Origin: Pomphorhynchus laevis
Taxonomy: Eukaryota > Acanthocephala > Palaeacanthocephala > Echinorhynchida > Pomphorhynchidae
Reading direction: 5' to 3'
NCBI GenBank assembly: GCA_012934845.2
Contig: WNNJ02003356.1
Location: 38,085-102,084 of the forward strand
DNA: 64,000 nt
Positions 50,727 through 60,633 of this stretch are shown one piece after another. Every line of letters begins with the position of its first letter. Position 1 is the first letter of the stretch. The translations under genes were made by a program, and so were the position numbers. Below the pieces are notes generated by a model. The model was not told where the DNA came from. It saw nothing but the letters and a program-made list of their open reading frames with translations, and ran no database searches.

Positions 50727-52994
50727 TTATTTATTATCCATCCATAAAAATTTGCCACTTAAGAGTTTAAATTTATTCTTTATATTATTGTGTTGATTTA
50801 TATATTTTACTATTTTCTGCTTGATGTTATTTTTATAGTAACCTAGTTTAAAATATGTATCTATTAAATTATTTAAATGATTTTGAAGAAAGCCAATATC
50901 ATTACATATTGTTGCAATTCTTAAAATTTCATTATTTAATGTATTATATTTTATATTATATGGTATGCATGAATGCTCATGCAAAAATATGTTTCTTGTA
51001 AATTTAAATATGTCATCTTTACGATATAAATTAATAGTAGTTTTAGTTAATGTTAATTTAATGTTCATATCTAAATATACACCTTCTTTATCATTAATAT
51101 TGGTTTTGTTAAGAATAAGGCTTTCTGGATAAATTTGTTCACTAATTGAATAAAAATTATTAGAATTAAATACACATATATCATCAATGTATCGAAACAT
51201 ATATTTCATATATTTATATTGTTTAGATTTAGTTTTTACACAGTTATGAACAAATTCATATTCTATAAAGCTTAAAAACAAGTCAGCTATAATTGGGCTA
51301 CTATTACCACCCATTGGAACACCTTTTACTTGTCTAAATATAGATGTCCCTACTTTTAAATAATTTTGATTTATCAAAATATTTAAGGATTCTATTAATT
51401 CAATTTTATCCATATATTTATATTTATTTGATGGTTTAATTTTTGTTAGATAGGCGTTATAATTATTATAACATATATATGTATATCTTTTTCCGAATAT
51501 AAGATTAATTAATTTTACTAACGCTTCTTTAATATCTACTAAATCTAGATTTGTATAAAGCGTACTAAAATCGTATGTATTTATATTTTGAAAATTTATT
51601 CCTTTTGTCTGTTCTAAAAATTCTTTTGTAGAATTAATACTGAAATAGTGTTTTATACCAGTATTAATTTCGATTACCTTGCAATATTTTTTAAAATGTG
51701 CTTTAATTACTTTAAGTATTTTATTCATATAGACAGAAAGTGGTTTTAATGTACATTTAAACGCACTACATATGAACCTAGGTTTTATTGGATTTTTATG
51801 TAATTTTGGATTCTAATATAATATAGGTATAGTTTTATTATCTAATTCAACCTTTATACCCTTTTTATCCATTATAGAACAGTGACTTGTAATAATTGTT
51901 TCTAAACTCAACTCACTACGTTCATATGTTGGATTTACATTTAAATCATTAGAATTAACCTCTTTCATTAGTATAAGATAAAAAAGCTTTTTGCATATGA
52001 AGACAAAGTTATTACTAGCTTTATCAATAGTTGTTATTAAATAGTTATCCTTTAATTTAGTAAGTTCTTTATACATATCTTTATTAATTTTATCTTTCCT
52101 TTTATAATTGTTTGTTATTTTCATTTTATTTTTAATTTTATCAAATATATAATCTTTCCAAATTTTTATCTTAGATATATTCGAGCTTTCACTATTAATC
52201 AGCTTACTAAAGTAATCGTTTAAGTTATTATATAACGAACTGTAAATTTTATTTTTGTCGTTGTTATTATTTAATCTATATTTATACCCTTTTGATAGCA
52301 GCTTTCTTAATTCCCAATTTCCAATTAATTCTAGATTATGGGTACATATATGTTCATTTATTTTATCAAAACTAAGACTTTTACAATTGCATTCTGTTTC
52401 CATTATGTTTCTAATATTATCGTTACATATTGATTTTAATTCTTTATTATAATTACAAATTTTTCGTCCTAATGGTGGTAGGAGTTTATACCTTATTTTA
52501 GGAATATATTTACTTAAATCTGACCCTATTATTTCTTTACTTTTAGAATTATTTAAAAGTCCGGCTATATTAATGTTATCTATACATTTATTAATGAAGT
52601 TTATGGTTAATCTATATTTTCTATTGTTATTATTAACATTTATTGTACGATTTTAGTATTTTGTATTACAATAACTGTCTATTATACAACTAAGCATATC
52701 ATAGTCGTTAATTAATTTTTGATTTATTAAACATATGATATCTTTAGAAAAACTTCTTATATTTACATAAAGATCTTTTAGCTTATTATCACTTAAAAGT
52801 TGTTTTAACATTTCTAATTGTTCATTTATATACATATCTTTTTTAATATTTTTAACTCTATTTTTCCTATTCCTTTTATCACCATGACTTCTTGGTTTGC
52901 GTTTAACCGGATTATTATAATATAATTGTTTATTATGTATTATACTACTTCTGCCAATTCCTTGTACCCCGTCATTCAATCCTAATGGGTACAT
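50727..52994 (-). pseudogene. Penelope-like element polymerase, nearly intact, no GIY-YIG
   Basis: Three open stretches (52994-52653, 52403-51813 with its in-frame extension, and 51728-50727) lie in one reading frame of about 756 codons, interrupted only by TAA at 52653-52655 and TAG at 51813-51815. The N-terminal part has a Cys-His cluster (TECNCKSLSF, EHICTHNLELIGNWELRKLL) and KGYKYR. The central part has TIDKASNNFVFICKK. The RT part has YDFSTLYTNLD, GVPMGGNSSPIIADLFL (residues 136-152 of the last stretch) and FRYIDDICVF, so the catalytic Asp pair is intact. The stretch ends KFLWMDNK with no C-terminal GIY-YIG, so it is either an endonuclease-lacking PLE or one whose nuclease lies upstream and is lost here. 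The TAG replaces a Trp codon that a relic at 32178 still has. Confidence 0.85.
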
Positions 52995-53229
52995 GGAATC
53001 TTTTTTAATGTTGATTATTTTAACGCTTTAGAAGTATATGATTTTGAGCTTATACCAGCTAGAACTCGATGATAAATATATGTAGAATATAATTTATAAT
53101 TTGGATGGAAGACTGAAGATATAACGATATGAAATATATTTCGATACATATATATGTATAAATATATATATGCGTATTTAACTCTAACAATTTTTATTCA
53201 ATAAACTTACAAATTTATACAAGTAGCCT

Positions 53230-53730
53230 TATTCTTAACATACCAATATTAATGATACTAAAGGCATATATCTAAAAATAAACATTAAATTAACATCAAT
53301 TAAAACTACTATTTATTTATATCGTAAAGATGACATATTTAAATTTACAAGAAACATATTTTTGCATGAGCATTCATGCATACCATATAATAAAAAATAA
53401 TACGTTAAATAATGAAATTTTAAGAATTGCAACAATATGTAATGATATTGGCTTTCTTCAAAATCATTTAAATAATTTAATCGATACATAATTTAAACAT
53501 AGTTATTATAATACATTAAGTAATGAAATTATATAATTTTTTATAAATAGTATTGTATATCTTAAAAATCATTCAAATAATTTAATAGATACATATTTTA
53601 AACTAGGTTACTATAAAAAAAATCAAACAGAAAATAGTGAAGTATATAAATCAACAATATATTATTAAAAATCAATTTAAACTCTTAAGCGAAAAATTTT
53701 CATGGATGGATAATAAATAATATACTTTGT
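53230..53730 (+). pseudogene. PLE polymerase relic, copy 4, inverted next to the main copy
   Basis: The + strand matches the 3' end of the main PLE coding strand: ATCGTAAAGATGACATATTT, AAGAAACATATTTTTGCATG, then NDIGFLQNHLNNLIDT and SWMDNK near 53710. Part of it is itself duplicated (HLNNLIDTYFKLGYYK twice). It lies tail-outward opposite the main copy, producing a large inverted arrangement. Confidence 0.85.
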
Positions 53731-53744
53731 ATTAGAATAGTATA

Positions 53745-53960
53745 CTATATAATCAAATTTCATCAGAGGAAATACGTCATTACCATGTATTTGGTCCCTC
53801 TGCTATGTAGAGTCGATGAATAGGGGGTCGAAAACTGATAACATAGCAGTTCCTCCTAATGACCTCTAATCCTCATTCTTATACATTTTCTAGTATTAAT
53901 TAGTCAATTCATAAAAATTGTATTTTTTTAAATTTTAATTTAAAATTGTAAATTATATAA
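53745..53960 (+). repeat. PLE terminal region, inverted copy
   Basis: Has TTTCATCAGAGGAAATACGT, CTGCTATGT, GGTCGAAAACTGATAACA, CATAGCAGTTCCTCC, then TTAGTCAATTCATAAAAATT. Box 1 is decayed to CTAATGA. It leads without a break into the tandem array. Confidence 0.75.
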
Positions 53961-56900
53961 AATGTTATTTATTTGATTATTTTGTAATTATGTATTATTT
54001 AATTATGTAAATTTTATTGAGCTTTATTCATAATTTATAAATAATACAAAATACGTAGAATCAGGTATCTGATCTGATTATTTAACAGTTCCTAAAAATA
54101 TCTAATTATCACAATCATCGTTGTGATAGAATAATTACTAGTTAATTATTTATTATTTATAATTATCATTATTTTTAATTTATAAATGATATAAAATACG
54201 TAGAATCAGTTATCTGATCTGATTATTTAACAGTTCCTAAAAAATATTTAATTATGACAATCATCGTTGTGATAGAATAATTTCTAGTCAATTATTTATT
54301 ATTTATTATTTATTATTTAATAATATAAATTTTATTAAACTTTATTTTTAATTTATAAATACTACAACATACGTAGACACAGTTATCTGATCTGATTATT
54401 TGACAATTCCTAAAAAATATTTAATTATCACAATCATCGTTGTGATAGAATAATTTCTAGTCAATTATTTATTATTTATAATTATCGTTATTTTTAATTT
54501 ATAAATGATACAAAATACTTAGACTTAGTTATCTGATCTGATTATTTGACAGTTCCTAAAAAATATTTAATTATCACAATCATCGTTGTGATAGAATAAT
54601 CACTAGTCAATTATTTATTATTTATCACTATTTTTAAATTAATAATTTAAATTTTATTAAACTTTATTTTTAATTTATAAATAATACAAAATACGTAGAC
54701 TTAGTTATCTGATCTGATTATTTAACAGTTCCTAAAAAATATTTAATTATCACAATTATCGTTGTAATAGACAAATTTCTAGTCAATTATTTATTATTTA
54801 TTATTTACTATTTAATAATTTAAATTTTATTAAGCTTTATATTTAATTTATAAATAATACAAAATACTTAGAGTTAGTTATCTGATCTGATTATTTAACA
54901 GTTCCTAAAAAATATTTAATTATCAAAATCATCGTTGTGATAGAATAATTTCTAGTCAATTATTTATTATTTATCATTATTTTTAATTTATAAATGATAC
55001 AAAATACTTAGACTTAGTTATCTGATCTGATTATTTGACAGTTCCTAAAGAATATTTAATTATCACAATCATCGTTGTGATAGAATAATTACTAGTCAAT
55101 TATTTATTATTTATTATTTAATAATTTAAATTTTATTAAACTTTATTTTTAATTTATAAATAATACAAAATACGTAGAATCAGTTATCTGATCTGATTAT
55201 TTAACAGTTCCTAAAAAATATTTAATTATAACAATCATCGTTGTGATAGAATAATTACTAGTCAAGTATTTATTATTTATCATTATTTTTAATTTATAAA
55301 TGATATAAAATACGTAGACTCAGTTATCTGATCTGATTATTTGACAGTTCCTAAAGAATATTTAATTATCACAATCATCGTTGTGATAGAATAATTACTA
55401 GTCAATTATTTGTTTTTTATTATTTATTATTTAATTATTTAAATTTTATTAAACTTTATTTTTAATTTATAAACAATACAAAATACGTAGACTCAGTTAT
55501 CGGATCTGATTATTTGACAGTTCCTAAAGTATATATAATTTTCACAATCATCGTTGTGATAGAATAATTACTAGTCAATTATTTATTATTTATAATTATC
55601 ATTATTTTTAATTTATAAATGATATAAAATACGTAGACTCAGTTATCTGATCTGATTATTTGACAGTTCCTAAAGAATATTTAATTATCACAATCATCGT
55701 TGTGATAGAATAATTACTAGTCAATTATTTATTATTTATCATTATTTTTAATTTATAAATGATATAAAATACGTAGACTCAGTTATCTGATCTGATTATT
55801 TGACAGTTCCTAAAGAATATTTAATTATCACAATCATCGTTGTGATAGAATAATTACTAGTCAATTATTTATTATTTATTATTTAATAATTTAAATTTTA
55901 TTAAACTTTATTTTTAATTTATAAATACTACAACATACGTAGACTCAGTTATCTGATCTGATTATTTGACAGTTCCTAAAGAATATTTAATTATCACAAT
56001 CATCGGTGTGATAGAATAATTACTAGTCAATTATTTATTATTTATAATTATCATTATTTTTAATTTATAAATGATATAAAATACGTAGACTCAGGTATCT
56101 GATCTGATTATTTAACAGTTCCTAAAAAATATTTAATTATCACAATCATCGTTGTGATATAATAATTTCTAGTCAATTATTTATTATTTATTTTTTCTTA
56201 TTTAATAATTTAAATTTTATTAAACTTTATTTTTAATTTATAAATAATACAAAATACGTAGAATCAGTTATCTGATCTGATTATTTAACAGTTCCTAAAA
56301 AATATTTAATTATAACAATCATCGTTGTGATAGAATAATTACTAGTCAATTATTTATTATTTATCATTATTTTTAATTTATAAATGATATAAAATACGTA
56401 GACTCAGTTATCTGATCTGATTATTTGACAGTTCCTAAAGAATATTTAATTATCACAATCATCGTTGTGATAGAATAATTACTAGTCAATTATTTATTTT
56501 TTATTATTTATTATTTAATTATTTAAATTTTATTAAACTTTATTTTTAATTTATAAATAATACAAAATACGTAGACTCAGTTATCTGATCTGATTATTTG
56601 ACAGTTCCTAAAGAATATTTAATTATCACAATCATCGTTGTGATAGAATAATTTCTAGTCAATTATTTATTATTTATTATTTATTATTTAATAATTTAAA
56701 TTTTATTAAGCTTTATTTTTAATTTCTAAATAATACAAAATACTTAGACTCAGTTATCTGATCTGATTATTTAACAGTTCCTAAAAATATTTAATTATTA
56801 CAATCATCGTTGTGATAGAATAATTACTAGTCAATTATTTATTATTTATAATTATCATTATTTTTAATTTATAAATGATTCAAAATACTTAGACTCAGTT

Positions 56901-57850
56901 ATCTGATCTGGTTATTTAACAGTTTCTAAAAAATATTTAATTATCACAATCGTCGTTGTGATATTATAATTTCTAGTCAATTATTTATTATTTATTATCT
57001 ATTATTTAATAATTTAAATTTTATTAAACTTTATTTTTAATTTATAAATAATACAAAATACTTAGACTTAGTTATCTGATCTGATTATTTAACAGTTTCT
57101 AAAAAATATTTAATTATCACAATCATCGTTGTGATAGAATAATTACTAGTCAATTATTTATTATTTATAATTATCATTATTTTTAATTTATAAATAATAC
57201 AAAATACTTAGACTTAGTTATCTGATCTGATTATTTACCAGTTTCTAAAAAATATTTAATTATCACAATCATCGTTGTGATAGAATAATTTCTAGTCAAT
57301 TATTTATTATTTATTATCTATTATTTAATAATTTAAATTTTATTAAGCTTTATTTTTAATTTATAAATAATACAAAATACGTAGAATCAGTTATCTGATC
57401 TGATTATGTAACAGTTTTTAAAAAATATTTAATTATCACAATCGTCGTTGTGATATAATAATTTCTAGTCAATTATTTATTATTTATTAAATAATAATTT
57501 TAATTTTATTAAACTTTATTTTTAATTTATAAATCATACAAAATACGTAGAATCAGTTATCTGATCTGATTATTTAACAGTTCCTAAAAAATATTTAATT
57601 ATCACAATCATCGTTGTGATATAATAATTTCTAGTCAATTATTTATTATTTATAATTATCATTATTTTTAATTTATAAATAATACAAAATACTTAGACTT
57701 AGTTATCTGATCTGATTATTTACCAGTTTCTAAAAAATATTTAATTATCACAATCATCGTTGTGATAGAATAATTTCTAGTCAATTAGTTATTATTTATT
57801 ATTTTTAATTTATAAATAATACAAAATATGTAGACTCAGTTAGCTGATCT
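53961..57850. repeat. Tandem array derived from the PLE terminal sequence
   Basis: About 24 units averaging 157 bp, in two alternating lengths: a short form with TATCATTATTTTTAATTTAT and a long form with AATTTAAATTTTATTAAACT. Every unit has TACTTAGACTCAGTTATCTG-type sequence, GACAGTTCCTAAA and the palindrome ATCACAATCATCGTTGTGAT. The motif TACGTAGACTCAG plus TTTATTAGTCAATT links the units to the PLE terminus. Array and PLE terminus join seamlessly at about 53.9-54.1 kb. Confidence 0.9.
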
Positions 57851-58526
57851 AATAGTTCAAATATTTTAATTTGGGTCATAAGTACAATTGGTATTAATTG
57901 AATACCAATTGTGTTGATGTATTAAGTTACATTTTTGTATTCAAAAGCAAATTAACTTTTGAAAATGAAAGCTTTTATAATATTTAAATATAATTCTTGT
58001 TATATTTATTAAATATAAGTGAAATCTTTTTATGGAAACGAAATTATCACAAAATTTTATTATTTTTTCTATTCTATTGTAGTGAATATACTATAATAAC
58101 AAAAAATCTTGACTGATTTTTCAATTAACGCGTTCTGGTTATAAAGTCAATTACTAATCTATTGTGATAAAAAGTTTTGTCATTCGATGCGAGTAATGCG
58201 CATAAGCTAACTTCAAGTGAAAGCATAAATTCAACATAAAAATATTTTTTTTGCATCATACAGCCTACATTATCACCGATGAATATATAAAATTCAAGGA
58301 TAGTTTAATTTGTGAAGATATTGGGAACATTACGTTGGCGTGTCTACATTTTATGCAAAGCAGCACTTATTTTTAAAGAGCATCTGAAAAATAGCATATG
58401 GCTTTAAATATATGCGCCTTTAACTAGCTTGACACCTAGCAGTTCGTTATATCTTCAACAACTTCAAGTGCTTCTTGAGAGTTTATCTACAGCTTCAAAA
58501 ATACAGCCTAAAGTATTTCTCATTAA
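57851..58526. other. Upstream region of the single-exon gene
   Basis: AT-rich sequence; presumably holds the promoter and 5' UTR of the gene starting at 58527. No specific element is supported. Confidence 0.4.
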
Positions 58527-59540
58527 ATGTGCGATGATATGAATGATATATCCGTTGAAATGACATTCGATGAAGTCGCAAAATCTTTATCAGGTGAGCA
58601 GTTTATTTTCAGCGCAGATGTTACTAATATTATACAAGGTCCATCTCAACTATCATTTCCACCTCGTAGGCACATAACCCTTTATTTCCAGGATTATAGA
58701 TGGTTTCGCTCATCCAACATTGGACAAACTCAAGCTACTACATTCGTTACTAATAATACACCATTCAAGTTAATTGATAGCAGTATGCTTGGAATTGATA
58801 TTGTTGAAGGATCACGGTATGTAGTTGGAGCTCATACCATAAGTAACAATGATATATGTGATCTAGTAATAAGCGTTTTCAAGCTATCAGACGGTGAATT
58901 AACTCAATTGTGTATGGAAATGACGAGTGTACCAGCGGGATGGCTACGACAACTTGGTGGGGGATGGATATATCCATTAAATGAGCTTTCCAAAAAGCCG
59001 AATTGGTGGTTACATTATACAGATCCCAATGAATTGAAGTGTGTGAAGACAGGTAGACCTGCGCTTTTATGTAGAAATGAAAATATTATACTCACTGTTG
59101 AACAGATAATACCTTCGGATGCTGAAAGCAGAATGGCACCATATGGCGATGGGAAATTTAAAATAACAGTTTCTAATATTAATGAATATAATAAAGTTAC
59201 AATTCCTGCATTACTCGTTGATCCGGAAACCAAAGAAATATCATGGGAAGATAGTTTAATAATCATAGATTCAGAAACCCATAAGTCATATTGTCCTACT
59301 GGTGCCGGTAAGCGTGATAATCTAACAGCTTTAACAATATCTCCGATGGATTCAGTGTCTGCTATCGTAAACGTTCTCACTTTAGACGGAGAAGAACATT
59401 GGCATATTGGAGGATCCCGTCTGTACTTTAGCTTTGCCATTGGTGAGATTATTCAAGAGAACTTTTTTTACAGTTATTATAAGGAGCATGAAGCAATGCA
59501 TCAGAAAATGAAAGGAAAACCCACCATTTCGAAATGTTAA
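58527..59540 (+). CDS. Unrecognised intact protein, 337 residues, single exon
   Basis: A complete open frame starting at the ATG preceded by CATTAA (58527) and ending in TAA after ISKC. It is clearly richer in G and C than its flanks and keeps one frame with no stop, so it is almost certainly a real, constrained gene. It has no signal peptide and no membrane helix. The sequence is rich in beta-prone stretches (HITLYFQDYRWF, YVVGAHTI, DLVISVFKL, IIIDSETHKSYC, WHIGGSRLYFSFAIGEI) and has Trp-containing motifs (AGWLRQLGGGWIYPL, PNWWLHYTDP). The look is of one or two beta-sandwich domains. I do not recognise the family. The absence of introns next to two intron-rich genes suggests retroposition or transfer, but this is inference only. 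A minus-strand frame (59015-59440) is its shadow. Confidence 0.85.
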   Translation: MCDDMNDISVEMTFDEVAKSLSGEQFIFSADVTNIIQGPSQLSFPPRRHITLYFQDYRWFRSSNIGQTQATTFVTNNTPFKLIDSSMLGIDIVEGSRYVVGAHTISNNDICDLVISVFKLSDGELTQLCMEMTSVPAGWLRQLGGGWIYPLNELSKKPNWWLHYTDPNELKCVKTGRPALLCRNENIILTVEQIIPSDAESRMAPYGDGKFKITVSNINEYNKVTIPALLVDPETKEISWEDSLIIIDSETHKSYCPTGAGKRDNLTALTISPMDSVSAIVNVLTLDGEEHWHIGGSRLYFSFAIGEIIQENFFYSYYKEHEAMHQKMKGKPTISKC

Positions 59541-59940
59541 CTCGTAGTGTCGTGCTCGTAACTCATTTTACTTTAAAATCACTGCTTTTTTAAAAATATT
59601 AAGTAATTTAAATTTTAAAAGACATTTGTAACACAATTCTAACGTTTATACAGGTTGCTCTTATTATGAAGTTTATAAGGTTCCGAAGTAAAAATATTTT
59701 AATTAAAATATCGCTTGACAAACACAAGCAAGTGATTGTATAATAGATCATTGGTTGCAAATCAATTTTTGGCTGAAAAATATGAGCGTCTTTAGATTTT
59801 TCTGAAAAACATAACAAAGAACCCTTTATATGGGATACATTTACATTTCATTGTCCAATGCTGTTTCGTATATGTTGCAAAGCCAAAATTAACATTCTAC
59901 ATTAGAATTATTTATAAATAATTATTATATAAATTATATA
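59541..59940. other. 3' flank of the single-exon gene
   Basis: AT-rich; a minus-strand open frame at 59608-59817 has no motif. Nothing recognised. Confidence 0.5.
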
Positions 59941-59944
59941 TAAT

Positions 59945-60170
59945 AGTAGTGCACGGATGTGCTGAGTAGACAACGGTTCAGGATTTCTTTCAAAATATGG
60001 CATTTATATAAAATGGGTTGCTTTTTAGACTTAATAGAATTTGTTGTTTAGCGACTTTGAATATTGCGTGAAAAATTCGGTTCTTTATCATGTTCTGATG
60101 AAGATATATAGAATGCTGCATGGTGTTTATGCCTCTTCATGAGGAAAACATATTGATATATATATATTAT
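59945..60170 (+). repeat. Chimeric repeat: F2 edge plus dispersed repeat Y
   Basis: 59945-59995 (GTAGTGCACGGATGTGCTGA, GTAGACAACGGTTCAGGATT) matches the F2 edge at 63814-63862. 60045-60165 matches repeat Y at 38495-38640. The junction suggests mosaic amplification. Confidence 0.8.
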
Positions 60171-60300
60171 ATATAATGAAAGTATCAATAGGGTTATTTA
60201 AAGCTTGGTTTAATTTTATATACTTACCTATTTTGATATATATATATAGTTTAGATTATTTATTCAAACCAGCTCCGGGATCCTTTGACGGATACTTGTA

Positions 60301-60552
60301 TATATTAATACTCGGATTTTAAGTCAAACCGGAAACACAAAGATATCGTTTTATTCAAGCTTTCGACCAACTAGTGGCCTTCTTCAGGAAAATAATATTG
60401 TATGTTTATCAGAAACCAAATTTTTTTTAACCTTAAAAAAATTGGTTTCTGATAAACATACAATATTATTTTCCTGAAGAAGGCCACTAGTTGGTCGAAA
60501 GCTTGAATAAAACGATATCTTTGTGTTTCCGGTTTGACTTAAAATCCGAGTA

Positions 60553-60560
<8 letters not shown>
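60301..60560. repeat. 260-bp near-perfect palindrome with hammerhead-like boxes
   Basis: Two arms of about 130 bp meet at about 60430 (TATTAATACTCGGATTTTAA and its complement at the far end). Each arm, on opposite strands, has CTGAAGA, an extra A, GGCC with GGTC around ACTAGTT, then GAAAGC. The near-identity of the arms implies recent formation. Confidence 0.95.

Positions 60561-60632
<72 letters not shown>
60556..60632. repeat. (TA)n microsatellite
   Basis: About 37 TA dinucleotides directly between the palindrome and the F1 satellite array. Confidence 0.95.

Positions 60633-60633
<1 letters not shown>

Noticed and set aside
59015..59440. Minus-strand open frame of 141 codons
   Set aside because: Shadow of the intact + strand gene at 58527-59540.
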